A stretch of DNA of 64,000 nt from Geobacteraceae bacterium (GTDB lineage: Bacteria; Desulfobacterota; Desulfuromonadia; Geobacterales; Geobacteraceae). Below are positions 16,707-25,910 of the stretch, one piece after another. Positions within the stretch are counted from its first letter, which is position 1. Every line of letters starts with the position of its first letter. Under the pieces are notes generated by a model, which saw only the letters and a program-made list of their open reading frames with translations, had not been told where the DNA came from and searched no databases. The stretch lies in contig WSYB01000016.1 in assembly GCA_009773645.1 (NCBI GenBank), positions 27,352-91,351 on the forward strand, in the 5' to 3' direction. Both the position numbers and the translations under genes were made by a program.

Positions 16707-17473
16707 TCGATCTGAGGGAACGCAACAGTGTCATGGCATACACCGCAATATTTCCTGTCGAACAGTTCTATCATTGAGTATTTGGTCGCCCCTTTTTTGA
16801 CTCCGACGAATATTTCCGGATGACACAATTCGCAACCGTTCCAGACGGTATGCTTTTTGTGGGAAAAGATGATGTCCGGCATCCCCTCAATTTTCGAGCC
16901 TATGTAAAAGTCCTTTTGCGCGGCCATGGGAGCCCGTTTTATGGACACTCCCTCAAGAAAATCGACAGGTTTTATCAACCCCGTTTCTTCGGCCTTTTCC
17001 CAGTCTATACCATTGCCAAACCGCTCTTTTGGGAGTCTTTCGGCAAATTTGTAAAAATCAGTCTCTTTCGTTGGATTCGGGGCGGCAGCGTGACATCGCT
17101 CACATCTTTTGACGTCACCCTTGGTAAATTCCTTGGAGCAGGCCGCAAACACCCTTCTCCCTTCAAATGACATTTTATCGTTATGGCATGTACCACAGAA
17201 ATAACCCCTCATATTGTCGGCGGCCTTTATCTGGGTTTCTCCGGTTTTCATGGAAAAACCGATATCCACATGGCAGAGGCGGCAGGTGAATTTTCCCCTG
17301 TGCGTCCAATGGTCAAACTCAACCGGGGCGATTCCGACTTTTGTGGCATAATTATTTAGCGTAACCTTGCCGTATTCATGAGGTTTCGGCCGCTTTTTTT
17401 TCACCCCCCCTTGGGCAAAGCACAAACCTGCCAGAGAAACAATCAGTAAAATTATAAATAGTAATTTTTTCAT
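16676..17473 (-). CDS. Periplasmic hexaheme c-type cytochrome (c7-like double triheme)
   Basis: 265 residues with signal peptide MKKLLFIILLIVSLAGLCFA. Six CXXCH sites: CRLCH, CGTCH, CERCH, CELCH, CGVCH and CQRCH, arranged as two triheme blocks of the PpcA/cytochrome c7 kind. Distal histidines sit in FDHWTHRGKF and FSHKKHT. Such proteins carry electrons across the periplasm in metal-respiring Geobacter. It forms a tandem duplicate with the broken gene at 15932–16706. There is no other redox partner nearby. Confidence 0.92.
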   Translation of the reverse strand: MKKLLFIILLIVSLAGLCFAQGGVKKKRPKPHEYGKVTLNNYATKVGIAPVEFDHWTHRGKFTCRLCHVDIGFSMKTGETQIKAADNMRGYFCGTCHNDKMSFEGRRVFAACSKEFTKGDVKRCERCHAAAPNPTKETDFYKFAERLPKERFGNGIDWEKAEETGLIKPVDFLEGVSIKRAPMAAQKDFYIGSKIEGMPDIIFSHKKHTVWNGCELCHPEIFVGVKKGATKYSMIELFDRKYCGVCHDTVAFPQIDCQRCHTKPL

Positions 17474-17780
17474 ATCCCCCTCCTATTGAATAACTCGGTA
17501 GTGAGATATAGTAAGATAGATGAATTCTATGTGTCAATGTTAATAATTAAGCTTGAACAAATTAATTTTTATCCATGTATGTTAACTGTTGGTCCACTTT
17601 CGTGGAATAACTGAATGCATCGATCTGTACGTTGACAGTGACGCTCTTCTGTCAGACGGCTATATGTGGTGGCCCTCTTTGCTGTCGTATGGGATGAAAA
17701 GGATTTTTTCACTTGATTTATCCGCCGATTTGTTTTAGATAAAAAACCCCCTCCATATCAAGACGGTCTTCGGGAAATCC
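17474..17780. other. Divergent intergenic region, cytochrome/ispE
   Basis: 307 bp, AT-rich next to the cytochrome start. It presumably contains promoters for both directions, but no TTGACA/TATAAT pair with good spacing is evident. No coding potential. Confidence 0.5.
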
Positions 17781-18626
17781 ATGATGAAAATGTTGAAACT
17801 CAAAGCCCCCGCCAAGGTTAACTACCGGCTCGACGTCCTGCGCAGGCGGCCGGACGGCTACCATGAGCTGCGCATGGTTATGCAGCGCATCGATCTGTGT
17901 GATGATATCGATATTGCCATTTCAGACCGGCCCGGCATCCGGGTGACATGCGGCCGGGCCGGGGTTCCGGACGGGCCCGGAAATATTGCCTGGCGGGCGG
18001 CCGATGCTCTGCTGAAGCTTTCCGGGCAAACAGTGGGGATCGATATCGCCATTGCCAAGAATATTCCTGTAGCTGCCGGACTTGGCGGCGGAAGCAGCGA
18101 CAGTGCCACGGTCCTGATGGGGGTCAATGAACTGCTCGATCTTGGACTTTCCCAGGAGCGGCTGATGGAGGTCGGCGTAACGCTGGGAGCAGACGTACCC
18201 TTCTTCATTTTCAAAAAAACAGCCTTGGCAGAAGGGATCGGAGAGAAGCTTGCCGCCATTGGCGAAATCCCGGCGGTCTGGTTGGTGCTGGTCAATCCCA
18301 ATATCCACGTTTCCACCGCATGGGTCTATCAAAATTTGCAATTGACAGCCGGGAAAGATGACTATATAATGCCCTGCTTCTACAGGAGTGCTGCAGATAT
18401 ATGCGCCATCCTCTCCAATGACCTTGAAGCTGTCACTATCCGGCGTTTTCCGGTGATCCAGGAAATCAAGGAGCGGCTCCTTTTCGCGGGAGCCGGCGGA
18501 GCTCTCATGTCCGGCAGCGGCCCTACGGTTTTCGGGGTTTTTGCTGAAGAGTCGCAGGCGAGACGAGCCGCAGCGGAACTTTCCCGTGAAAACGAATGGT
18601 TCGTGACGGCAGTTAAGACATTGTAA
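17781..18626 (+). CDS. ispE: 4-diphosphocytidyl-2-C-methyl-D-erythritol kinase
   Basis: A 281-residue GHMP kinase of the MEP isoprenoid pathway. The ATP loop is [17 protein letters not shown], preceded by the substrate lysine region [23 protein letters not shown]. The C-terminal GHMP motif is [16 protein letters not shown]. Three Met codons lie within the first four positions, so the exact start is uncertain by a few codons. It precedes tRNA-Gln and prs, a widespread order in bacteria. Confidence 0.96.
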   Translation: MMKMLKLKAPAKVNYRLDVLRRRPDGYHELRMVMQRIDLCDDIDIAISDRPGIRVTCGRAGVPDGPGNIAWRAADALLKLSGQTVGIDIAIAKNIPVAAGLGGGSSDSATVLMGVNELLDLGLSQERLMEVGVTLGADVPFFIFKKTALAEGIGEKLAAIGEIPAVWLVLVNPNIHVSTAWVYQNLQLTAGKDDYIMPCFYRSAADICAILSNDLEAVTIRRFPVIQEIKERLLFAGAGGALMSGSGPTVFGVFAEESQARRAAAELSRENEWFVTAVKTL

Positions 18627-18628
18627 AA

Positions 18629-18698
18629 CCGGGAAGCGGGAACCGGGAAGCGGGAACCGGCTTGTGAAAAATACGGTTCCCGCTTCCCGGTTCCCGGA
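18629..18698. repeat. Heptamer-repeat inverted pair, copy 5 (ispE–tRNA gap)
   Basis: GGGAAGC GGGAACC GGGAAGC GGGAACC, a short spacer (TTGTGAAAAATA), then GGTTCCC GCTTCCC GGTTCCC. Clean period of seven and nearly perfect complementarity. It lies just before the tRNA and would form a strong hairpin in an ispE transcript. Confidence 0.85.
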
Positions 18699-18703
18699 TT
18701 TAT

Positions 18704-18778
18704 TGGGGCGTCGCCAAGCGGTAAGGCACCGGATTTTGATTCCGGCATTCCCAGGTTCGATCCCTGGCGCCCCAGCCA
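18704..18778 (+). tRNA. tRNA-Gln (anticodon TTG)
   Basis: 75 nt including an encoded CCA. The acceptor stem is TGGGGCG/CGCCCCA, the anticodon arm CCGGA-TTTTGAT-TCCGG gives TTG, and the T arm is CCAGG-TTCGATC-CCTGG. The discriminator base is G, as for glutamine tRNAs. Confidence 0.97.
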
Positions 18779-18853
18779 AATTCCCAGCTTCGTTTATTCA
18801 GTATCGAATTAAGTGGCCGACTATTAAAAATGTTAAAAAGGTAATTTGCATCT

Positions 18854-19798
18854 ATGGAAAACAAGATCAGGGTGTTCAGCGGTAATTCCAACGAGAATCT
18901 GGCCGAAAGAATCTGTGCCAGCCTTGGCGTTCCGCTGGGTAATGCCAAGGTTAAAAACTTTTCCGACGGCGAAATCATGGTGGAAATCGGGGAGAACGTC
19001 CGTGGCCGTGACACTTACGTGGTGCAGTCAACCTGTTTCCCCACCAATAACAACCTGATGGAACTCCTGATCATGATGGACGCGCTGAAGAGGGCATCCG
19101 CCGCCACGATTACCGCAGTGATCCCCTATTACGGCTATGCCCGGCAGGACCGCAAGGTTGCGCCGCGCACCCCGATAACCTCGAAACTGGTGGCCGACCT
19201 GATCACCACCGCGGGGGCCGACCGGGTGGTTACGATAGACCTTCATGCGGGACAGATCCAGGGCTTTTTCAATATCCCGGTGGACAACCTGTACGCGGCG
19301 CCGGTCATCCTGGAGCACCTGAAAAAGCGTTTCCCCCATAACAATATTGTCATGGTTTCTCCCGATGCAGGAGGTACCGAGCGTGCCAGGGCATTTGCCA
19401 AGCGTCTGGGGTGCACCCTGGCCATTATCGACAAGCGCCGCACCGGTCCGAATGTGGCCGAAGTAATGCACCTGGTCGGCGATGTCAGAGACAAGACGGC
19501 GATCATTCTCGATGATATGATCGATACCGCGGGAACCCTGACCCAGGCGGCCAATGCACTCAAGGAGTTCGGCGCCAAGTCCATTTATGCCTGCGCCACC
19601 CATGGTGTCCTTTCGGGGCCGGCCATCGACCGGATCAACGAATCAGCCATCGAAGAGGTGGTCATTACCGACACTATTCCCATCGGAGAAAAAATCGGCA
19701 GAACCGCGAAAATCAAGGTGCTTTCCGTTGCGGAACTCCTTGCTGAAGCCATCAGGCGCATTCACGAGGATGAATCGGTCAGTTCGCTGTTTGTATAG
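18854..19798 (+). CDS. prs: Ribose-phosphate pyrophosphokinase
   Basis: A 314-residue class I PRPP synthase, supplying PRPP for nucleotides, His and Trp. Visible are the flexible-loop region [17 protein letters not shown], the metal-binding [11 protein letters not shown], the pyrophosphate-binding stretch and the PRPP loop [12 protein letters not shown]. Length is standard. It begins about 75 bp after tRNA-Gln and is followed by rplY, pth and ychF in one direction. Confidence 0.97.
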   Translation: MENKIRVFSGNSNENLAERICASLGVPLGNAKVKNFSDGEIMVEIGENVRGRDTYVVQSTCFPTNNNLMELLIMMDALKRASAATITAVIPYYGYARQDRKVAPRTPITSKLVADLITTAGADRVVTIDLHAGQIQGFFNIPVDNLYAAPVILEHLKKRFPHNNIVMVSPDAGGTERARAFAKRLGCTLAIIDKRRTGPNVAEVMHLVGDVRDKTAIILDDMIDTAGTLTQAANALKEFGAKSIYACATHGVLSGPAIDRINESAIEEVVITDTIPIGEKIGRTAKIKVLSVAELLAEAIRRIHEDESVSSLFV

Positions 19799-19830
19799 AT
19801 CGCCAGAATATAGTTGACATCGGAGGATGT

Positions 19831-20427
19831 ATGGAACAGAAAGTATTAAGCGTTGAGACCAGGGATAAGACCGGTAAGGGCATCTGCAGGCAGCTCAGGA
19901 GGGATGGATTCATCCCGGCCGTTGTTTACGGTAAGGGGATGGATCCTGTTCCCGTAACGATCAAACCCAAAGAGCTCGCCGCAGCCATTGCGGGCGAGGG
20001 GGGGCAGAATAACCTCATCACCCTGAAAGGGGGAGGTGCTCTGGACGGCAATACGGTGATTGTCGCGGATGTCAACAGAGACCCGCTAAAAGGAAGCTTA
20101 CGCCACGTTGATCTCCATAAGATCAGTCTCACCGATAAGGTCCGGGTCGATGTGTCGCTCAATCTTGTCGGCATTGCTGCAGGGGTGAAGGAAGGGGGAC
20201 TGCTCGACGTTGCCATGCACACCGTTGAAGTGGAGTGCCTTCCCACCCAGATTCCCGAACATATTGACGTGGATATTGCCGGCCTCACCATCGGTCATTC
20301 CATCCATGTTGGCGACCTGCAACTGCCTGCCGGGATCAAGGTGCTGGATGACCCGCGGGCTTCCGTGGTCAGCGTGCTCGGGAAGGCCAGGGAAGAGGAA
20401 GCTTCTGCTGCAGCGCAACCGGCCTAG
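19831..20427 (+). CDS. rplY: Ribosomal protein bL25, long (Ctc) form
   Basis: 198 residues: N-terminal L25 5S-rRNA-binding domain (residues 1–95, with the typical start [23 protein letters not shown]) plus the C-terminal TL5/Ctc beta domain, ending in an Ala-rich tail ([10 protein letters not shown]). It binds 5S rRNA in the large subunit. GGAGG precedes the ATG. It sits between prs and pth, the common arrangement. Confidence 0.95.
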   Translation: MEQKVLSVETRDKTGKGICRQLRRDGFIPAVVYGKGMDPVPVTIKPKELAAAIAGEGGQNNLITLKGGGALDGNTVIVADVNRDPLKGSLRHVDLHKISLTDKVRVDVSLNLVGIAAGVKEGGLLDVAMHTVEVECLPTQIPEHIDVDIAGLTIGHSIHVGDLQLPAGIKVLDDPRASVVSVLGKAREEEASAAAQPA

Positions 20428-20450
20428 CCGTTGTAAAGGCCGGGTGATTT

Positions 20451-21035
20451 ATGGCCACAAAATTGTTTGTGGGGCTGGGGAATCCCGGCTCGAAATACCT
20501 ATGGACCCGCCACAACGCGGGTTTCATGGTTTTGGACAGGCTGTCGCATCTTGCCGGGATTCCTATTACCAGAAAGAGCTTTTCAGGTTTATCCGGTGAA
20601 GGGCGTTTTCAGGGGGAGCGCCTGCTCCTCCTCAAACCCCAGACCTTCATGAATCTCTCCGGTCGTTCCGTCAGCGAAGCGCTTCATTTCCACAAACTTT
20701 CACTTTCAGACCTCATTGTTATCCATGATGACCTGGATATCCCTTTTGGCCGGGTAAAATTGAAGGAAGGGGGCGGCGGGCATGGGGGCCACAACGGGCT
20801 CCGCTCCCTGGTTCAAGAGCTCGGCAGCGGCCAGTTTTTAAGGGTGCGTGTGGGAATAGGCCGGCCATTGCATGGCGATGCCGCCAACTATGTGCTGAGC
20901 AACTTCACCCAGGAAGAGATAAACGAACTCCCCCGTCTGCTTGACGGGATCGTTGATGCTCTGGAACTCCTTGTCCGGGAAGGTCTCCCCAAGGCCATGA
21001 GCCTTTACAACAACAGGGCGCTCCTGGCTGAGTAG
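20451..21035 (+). CDS. pth: Peptidyl-tRNA hydrolase
   Basis: 194 residues; releases peptides from tRNAs stalled off the ribosome. Catalytic landmarks: GLGNPGSKYLWTRHNAGFMV (His21 region), MNLSGRSVSEA, the conserved HDDLDIPFGRVKLKEGGGGHGGHNGL and the C-terminal helix. Start at ATG 20451, 23 bp after rplY. Confidence 0.96.
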   Translation: MATKLFVGLGNPGSKYLWTRHNAGFMVLDRLSHLAGIPITRKSFSGLSGEGRFQGERLLLLKPQTFMNLSGRSVSEALHFHKLSLSDLIVIHDDLDIPFGRVKLKEGGGGHGGHNGLRSLVQELGSGQFLRVRVGIGRPLHGDAANYVLSNFTQEEINELPRLLDGIVDALELLVREGLPKAMSLYNNRALLAE

Positions 21036-21042
21036 CAAATCC

Positions 21043-21095
21043 GTGAAGGGTGAAGGGTGAAAGGTTCACACCCCCGGTTGTCACAGGGTGATTCG
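21043..21095. repeat. Heptamer repeats with short complementary arm, copy 6
   Basis: GTGAAGG GTGAAGG GTGAAAG followed by GTTCACACCCCCGG. A shorter, less symmetric member of the period-seven class, in the pth–ychF gap. Confidence 0.55.
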
Positions 21096-21140
21096 CTGAG
21101 ACACACCGCCGGGAGTCAATTTAAGAAGGAAGAATATAAT

Positions 21141-22235
21141 ATGGGTTTCAACTGCGGTATTGTCGGGCTTCCCAATGTGGGGAAGTCCACCATCTTTAAT
21201 GCACTCACCTCTGCCGGGGCAGAGTCGGCCAACTATCCGTTCTGCACCATCGACCCCAACGTGGGGATCGTCCAGGTGCCTGACGGACGGATGAATAAGC
21301 TGGCGGAACTGGTCAAACCCGAGAGAATAATCCCGACCACCATCGAGTTTCTCGATATTGCCGGACTGGTCAAGGGGGCGAGCCAGGGGGAGGGATTGGG
21401 AAATCAATTCCTGGGACATATCCGTTCGGTTGACGCCATTGTCCACGTGGTGCGCTGTTTTGACGACGAAAACGTCGTGCATGTCAGCGGCAGCATCGAT
21501 CCGGTTCGGGATGTGGAAATAATCCAGACGGAGCTTGCCCTGGCCGACCTGGACAGTGTGGAGAAAAAGCTGCTGCGGGTGGGAAAGCTCCTCAAAACCG
21601 GCGAGAAAACGCTGAAGGAAGAGGCCGACTTTTATGCCCGGCTGAAGAGCGCTTTGGAACAGGGAAAGCCGGCACGGTGCCTCGCGGAGAATGACGATGA
21701 GCGTCTCATGTTGCGCGATCTCAACCTGTTGACCGACAAGCCGGTCCTCTATGTGGCCAATGTGGCAGAGGACGACCTGAACGGGGAGCATCCCTTTGTG
21801 GCGCAGGTGCGGGAACTGGCGGAGAGGGAAGGGTCGAAGCTCGTTATCATCTGCGGCCGGATTGAAGCGGAGATCGCCGAACTGGAGGGGGAAGAGAAAC
21901 AGGCCTTCCTGTCCGAGATGGGGCTGGCCGAATCGGGGCTGGACCAGTTGATCAGGTGCGGTTACGAGCTTTTGGGGCTCATCACCTATTGTACCGCCGG
22001 TAAAAAGGAAGTCCGTGCCTGGACCATCACCAAAGGGACCAAGGCGCCGCAGGCGGCCGGCGTCATCCATTCCGATTTTGAAAAGGGGTTCATCCGTGCC
22101 GAGGTGATCGCCTATGGGGATTACACTACCGCAGGGGGAGAGGCGGGTGCCCGGGAGAAGGGGCTTATGCGGCTCGAGGGGAAGGAGTATGTGGTGCAAG
22201 ACGGGGATGTCATACACTTCCGCTTCAACGTGTAA
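21141..22235 (+). CDS. ychF: Ribosome-binding ATPase YchF
   Basis: 364 residues, Obg-like GTPase family that prefers ATP. The G1 loop is GLPNVGKSTIFNAL, the G3 region is DIAGLVKGASQGEGLGNQFL, and the C-terminal TGS domain ends QDGDVIHFRFNV. I begin at the ATG at 21141, which has AAGAAGGAAG upstream. The reading frame is open further upstream through the repeat region but that is unlikely to be translated. Confidence 0.96.
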   Translation: MGFNCGIVGLPNVGKSTIFNALTSAGAESANYPFCTIDPNVGIVQVPDGRMNKLAELVKPERIIPTTIEFLDIAGLVKGASQGEGLGNQFLGHIRSVDAIVHVVRCFDDENVVHVSGSIDPVRDVEIIQTELALADLDSVEKKLLRVGKLLKTGEKTLKEEADFYARLKSALEQGKPARCLAENDDERLMLRDLNLLTDKPVLYVANVAEDDLNGEHPFVAQVRELAEREGSKLVIICGRIEAEIAELEGEEKQAFLSEMGLAESGLDQLIRCGYELLGLITYCTAGKKEVRAWTITKGTKAPQAAGVIHSDFEKGFIRAEVIAYGDYTTAGGEAGAREKGLMRLEGKEYVVQDGDVIHFRFNV

Positions 22236-22237
22236 AA

Positions 22238-22357
22238 GAAGCGCGGCTTTTTCCCAATCTCTGCGTTGATCTTCGGGATTCCTTGTGCGACGTACTTATC
22301 AGTACGCCTCCGCGTCATCCCTCGATCGCCTTGACCTTGAAAAAAAATCCACGCTTC
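22238..22357. repeat. 120-bp intergenic element with central palindrome, copy A
   Basis: Terminal inverted repeats GAAGCGCGG/CCACGCTTC bound the element. In its centre is CGTACTTATCAGTACG. The inverted orientation contains AACGCAG…GATTGGG, comparable to AACGCAG…GATGG in the element at 31771–31892. It probably folds into a branched RNA. It begins just after the ychF stop. Confidence 0.6.
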
Positions 22358-22547
22358 TATAAAAAGCTTGATGTTTTTTGCTTGCTTATGGAGCTTTTTG
22401 CTGTGCCGTAGTGATAACATCATAAAAAACCTTGAAAAATAAAGAAAAATATAGTATTAGTTCCAGTTCCCAAAGAGCGGCCATTTTGGCCGTATCTCCT
22501 TGCTCCGGGTTGGACCGGGGCTAAATAACCGTGAGGAGGAAGTAATT
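22358..22547. other. Intergenic region before rpsF
   Basis: 190 bp with AT-rich sequence (TAAAAAGC, AAGAAAAATATAGTATTAG) that probably holds the ribosomal-protein promoter. The stretch AGCGGCCATTTTGGCCGT can form a small hairpin in the 5' leader and could be an autoregulatory site for S6:S18, which is only a possibility. Confidence 0.4.
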
Positions 22548-22922
22548 ATGAGGATGTATGAGACGATTTTCATCGTCCAGCCCGACCTTGGAGATGAGGA
22601 CCTCAAAGGGCTCTCAGCCAAGGTACAGGAAGTCATTGCCGGAGGAAAAGGCAACTTCAAAAAGCTGGAAGACTGGGGGGTGAGAAAACTTGCCTACCCG
22701 ATCAGCAAATTTACCCGTGGCCGTTATTATTACCTTCGCTTCGATGCCGACGCTGCCCTGATTGCGGAGCTGGAGAGGCGCTTCAGGCTGGACGACAGGG
22801 TGGTCAGGTACCAGAGCGTCAAGCTTGAGAAAGAGACTGCACCCTCTGCTGCTGCGCCGGTTGTGGAAGTCGAAGAAACGGTGGCAGCTGAGACTGAAGA
22901 GTCAGCGGCCGAAAGCGAATAA
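22548..22922 (+). CDS. rpsF: Ribosomal protein bS6
   Basis: 124 residues; starts MRMYETIFIVQPDLGDEDLK and has the KLAYPI and YYLRFDAD elements of S6. The C-terminal acidic tail (VVEVEETVAAETEESAAESE) is typical of longer S6 forms. The ATG at 22548 follows GAGGAGG. It heads the rpsF–rpsR–DUF2232–rplI operon. Confidence 0.95.
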   Translation: MRMYETIFIVQPDLGDEDLKGLSAKVQEVIAGGKGNFKKLEDWGVRKLAYPISKFTRGRYYYLRFDADAALIAELERRFRLDDRVVRYQSVKLEKETAPSAAAPVVEVEETVAAETEESAAESE

Positions 22923-22943
22923 ATTAACGGAGGATTCAGATAC

Positions 22944-23219
22944 ATGAGTGACGAAAGAACACCACAGAGAAGCACTGCTCCCAGAAAAAAGAGGCCCTTC
23001 CAGCGCAGGAAAGTATGCCGTTTCTGCGCCGATAAGCAGGTATCCATTGATTATAAAGATCCCCGCACCTTGCGCTACTTTATCAGCGAGAGGGGGAAAA
23101 TCATCCCGAGAAGGATCTCCGGCAATTGTTCGAAGCATCAGCGGGAGATAACCGAGGCCATCAAGCGGGCCAGAAACATTGCGCTGCTGCCGATTGCCAG
23201 CGCGCATGTCATGCCGTAA
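22944..23219 (+). CDS. rpsR: Ribosomal protein bS18
   Basis: 91 residues, basic N-terminus, [15 protein letters not shown] with the zinc-type Cys pair, and the conserved [26 protein letters not shown] core. It binds S6 on the small-subunit platform. GGAGG upstream of the start, 21 bp after rpsF. Confidence 0.96.
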   Translation: MSDERTPQRSTAPRKKRPFQRRKVCRFCADKQVSIDYKDPRTLRYFISERGKIIPRRISGNCSKHQREITEAIKRARNIALLPIASAHVMP

Positions 23220-23234
23220 CGGGTAAGAGTGCCG

Positions 23235-24179
23235 ATGAATTTTCCCGGCAAAGGGATCCCGCTCGACATCATCAAGGGTAGCATTGCAACGCTGACGCTT
23301 TTTCTCGCCTACATCTCATTCCCGCTGGTGGGATTGCTCCCCGGTGTTTTTGCACCGCTGCCGTGCATGTACTACACCCTGAAAAGCGGGAAACTCGTCG
23401 GCTCCGCCATTGTGGCAATTGTCGCGGTGGTTCTGGCGATCGTTGTGGACCCTGAGACCACGGCCCTTTATCTGTTACAATGCGGCATAATTTCGTTGTC
23501 GCTGCCGCTGTTTCTGGCAAAGGGGAGGGGTGCGGCACGAGCCATTGCATATGCCGTTACGCTGAACATCGCCGTTATCCTTGTTCTGGCCGCAGTCTAC
23601 GGGTTATCCCAAGGGGTGGACCTGGACAGGCAGGTGCTGAAAGGGGTTGAGACCAGCATCTCTCAGACGACGCTCCTCTACGAAAAAAAGGGGCTCAAGG
23701 GAGATGAACTGAAACTTCTGCAGCAGGGGATGAAGCAGGCCGGAGTCGTGATCGCCCGCATTTATCCGGCTCTTCTGGTCGTAAGCTTCGGCATTATTGC
23801 CGGTTTCAACCTGCTGGTGCTGAAGAGGGTTTCCGCACGGCTCCCCGAACCTCTGCCGGTCGGTGACTTCAAGCTGTTCAAGAACCCGGAGCAGCTGGTC
23901 TGGGTGGTGATAGCTGCCGGCTTTGCCATGCTGATCGATAACACGGGGGTTGCCAGGGCGGCCCTGAATGTCCTGGTTGTGACCCTTTTCATGTACTTCT
24001 TGCAGGGAATGGCCGTCGTTATTCACTTTTTCACCAGACTTGCGGTACCGACCTTTGTCCGGGTAATATTTTACATCCTTCTCATTGCGCAGCCATATAT
24101 GACGGTAGCGGTGGCGGCGCTGGGAATATTCGACTTATGGGGGAATTTCCGCACCCCAAAACAACGTGAAAACCTGTAA
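23235..24179 (+). CDS. DUF2232 (YybS-like) membrane protein
   Basis: About 314 residues, inner membrane, with roughly eight hydrophobic segments (FLAYISFPLVGLLPGVFA, VAIVAVVLAIVV, IAVILVLAAVYG, VVSFGIIAGFNLLVL, MYFLQGMAVVIHFF, FYILLIAQPYMTVAVAALG). This family is regularly encoded between rpsR and rplI. Its role is unknown. I choose the ATG at 23235; a GTG two codons earlier is an equal alternative. Confidence 0.85.
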   Translation: MNFPGKGIPLDIIKGSIATLTLFLAYISFPLVGLLPGVFAPLPCMYYTLKSGKLVGSAIVAIVAVVLAIVVDPETTALYLLQCGIISLSLPLFLAKGRGAARAIAYAVTLNIAVILVLAAVYGLSQGVDLDRQVLKGVETSISQTTLLYEKKGLKGDELKLLQQGMKQAGVVIARIYPALLVVSFGIIAGFNLLVLKRVSARLPEPLPVGDFKLFKNPEQLVWVVIAAGFAMLIDNTGVARAALNVLVVTLFMYFLQGMAVVIHFFTRLAVPTFVRVIFYILLIAQPYMTVAVAALGIFDLWGNFRTPKQRENL

Positions 24180-24201
24180 ATCAGGCTAGGAGGAGAGACA
24201 C

Positions 24202-24648
24202 ATGAAGGTAATTCTCAAAGAAAACATCGACACCCTCGGCCATATCGGCGACATCGTCAAGGTGGCTCCCGGTTATGCCAGGAATTATCTGCTCCCCAAG
24301 GGGCTGGCCATCGAGGCGACCACCAAGAACGCCAAGGCCCTTGAACATGCCAAGCGCCAGATGGAGTACAAGAAGAACAAGGTGCTGGAGCAGGCCAAAC
24401 AGCTGGCCGCCAGGATCGAAGGGCTTACCTTTGCTCTGGCCCGTCAGGCAGGCGAGGAAGGGAAGCTGTTCGGTTCCGTAACCAACATGGAGCTGGCCGA
24501 GCATTTGAAGGCGCAGGGAATCGAGATCGACCGGAAGAAGATCATGTTGGCCGAACCGATCAAGCACGTCGGGGAGTTCACCGCTGCAATCAAACTCCAC
24601 CCCGAGGTAAGCGCCACCCTGAAGGTGAGCGTCACCAAGTCGGAGTAA
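24202..24648 (+). CDS. rplI: Ribosomal protein bL9
   Basis: 148 residues with the invariant start MKVILKENIDTLGHIGDIVKVAPGYARNYLLPKGLA, a long connecting helix (ALEHAKRQMEYKKNKVLEQ) and the C-terminal domain. GGAGG upstream. Last gene of the rpsF operon, with a terminator 42 bp after the stop. Confidence 0.96.
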   Translation: MKVILKENIDTLGHIGDIVKVAPGYARNYLLPKGLAIEATTKNAKALEHAKRQMEYKKNKVLEQAKQLAARIEGLTFALARQAGEEGKLFGSVTNMELAEHLKAQGIEIDRKKIMLAEPIKHVGEFTAAIKLHPEVSATLKVSVTKSE

Positions 24649-24689
24649 TCTCTGTAAAATGTTGTTCATCAAGGCTTGATGCGAATAGA

Positions 24690-24727
24690 AAAGGCGGCGC
24701 GGGTAATTGACCCTGCCGCCTTTTTTG
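24690..24727 (+). terminator. Intrinsic terminator after rplI
   Basis: AAGGCGGCG…TGCCGCC followed by TTTTTTGTTTT. A strong rho-independent signal closing the ribosomal operon. Confidence 0.9.
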
Positions 24728-24782
24728 TTTTACTGTTTACTTGGGCGCCCTATGCGGTAAGATTGCAGTGGAGGGAAAGCAG

Positions 24783-25757
24783 ATGCGCAACAAAACGGAC
24801 TGGCTGGGGATGATCATCGTGGCGCTCCTTTTGAACGGCTGCGCCTTCATCAACGTGGAAATGATGCGGCCGGTGAGCCCCCTTCAGGAGCGGGTCGTTG
24901 AGGGTGAAGGGCGGCCGAAGGTGCTGATGCTGGACATTTCCGGGTTTATTTCTGAGAAAGAAAAGTCCGGCGGGCCTTTCCAGGTTACCCCTTCGATAGT
25001 GTCCACCTTAAAGGAAGCCCTGCAGAAGGCGGAGAAGGATGAAGACATTGCCGGCGTCATCGTCAGGATCAATTCCCCCGGCGGGACGGTGACCGCAAGC
25101 GACATCATTCATCACGAGCTCCTCAACTTCAAGTCCCGTAAAAAAGTTCCGGTGTATGCCTGCATTGTGGGGATTGGCGCTTCCGGCGGCTACTACGTGG
25201 CGACGGCGGCCGATGAGATTATCGTCCATCCGACCGCGATCACCGGCAGCATCGGGGTGCTGGTGATGCGGTTCAATGTGGAAGGGCTTCTGGCAAAGGT
25301 CGGCGTGTCCGAGCAGACCATCAAGTCGGGCGACAAAAAGGATATCATGTCGCCGTTCAGGCCTGCCACCCCCGAAGAGCAGCAGATCATGCAGACGATC
25401 ATCAACAGGCTGTACGGCAGGTTTGTGGACGTGGTCCAGGCCCGGAGCAAAAATACGCTCGACCGGAAACAGATTGAATTATTGGCCGACGGCCGCATCT
25501 ATACGGCGGATCAGGCCCTGGATGCAAAACTCATCGACCGGATCGGCTATCTGGACGATGCCGTCGCCACCATGAAGAAGGCGCTCGGCATCGAGCAGGC
25601 GAGGGTCGTCAGCTATTATCGGCCGGGGGGATACAAGGGGACCATCTATTCCGGCGCGCCCGTCGACGGGCCGCAGATTGTCAATCTCGTGAACATCAAC
25701 GCCGACGGCCTGGAGCTCCTGTCGGGGATGGAATTCATGTACCTGTGGAGGCAGTAA
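24783..25757 (+). CDS. sppA: Signal peptide peptidase SppA-like serine protease, lipoprotein
   Basis: A 324-residue S49 peptidase. The N-terminus MRNKTDWLGMIIVALLLNGC ends in a lipobox-like LLNGC, so it may be a lipoprotein rather than membrane-spanning. The nucleophile serine lies in GIGASGGYYVATAADEI, and the oxyanion/ClpP-like core is RINSPGGTVTASD. The general-base lysine is probably in the DKKDIMSPFRPATPEE region. Start at ATG 24783 with GGAGGGA upstream. It degrades leftover signal peptides at the membrane. Confidence 0.88.
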   Translation: MRNKTDWLGMIIVALLLNGCAFINVEMMRPVSPLQERVVEGEGRPKVLMLDISGFISEKEKSGGPFQVTPSIVSTLKEALQKAEKDEDIAGVIVRINSPGGTVTASDIIHHELLNFKSRKKVPVYACIVGIGASGGYYVATAADEIIVHPTAITGSIGVLVMRFNVEGLLAKVGVSEQTIKSGDKKDIMSPFRPATPEEQQIMQTIINRLYGRFVDVVQARSKNTLDRKQIELLADGRIYTADQALDAKLIDRIGYLDDAVATMKKALGIEQARVVSYYRPGGYKGTIYSGAPVDGPQIVNLVNINADGLELLSGMEFMYLWRQ

Positions 25758-25814
25758 ATTCCGGAACCAGTATTTATCACTGACATAAAACACCACAACA
25801 AACAAAAGCGTTTA

Positions 25815-25885
25815 ACAGGATAGACAGGATGGACAGGATTTGAAATCTTTTGGTTTTATCCTGTATATCCTGTACATCCATGTTA
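25815..25885. repeat. Period-9 inverted repeat pair (ACAGGAT words)
   Basis: ACAGGATAG ACAGGATGG ACAGGATTT faces ATCCTGTAT ATCCTGTAC ATCC, separated by GAAATCTTTTGGTTTT. Same hairpin architecture as the heptamer copies but with nine-base units. It lies between converging sppA and mutM. Confidence 0.75.
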
Positions 25886-25910
25886 ATTCTGTTTTTTTGA
25901 TTTAATCGTA

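Noticed and set aside
18700..19014. Minus-strand frame across tRNA-Gln and the start of prs
   Set aside because: It overlaps a clear tRNA and the 5' end of prs and encodes no known protein.
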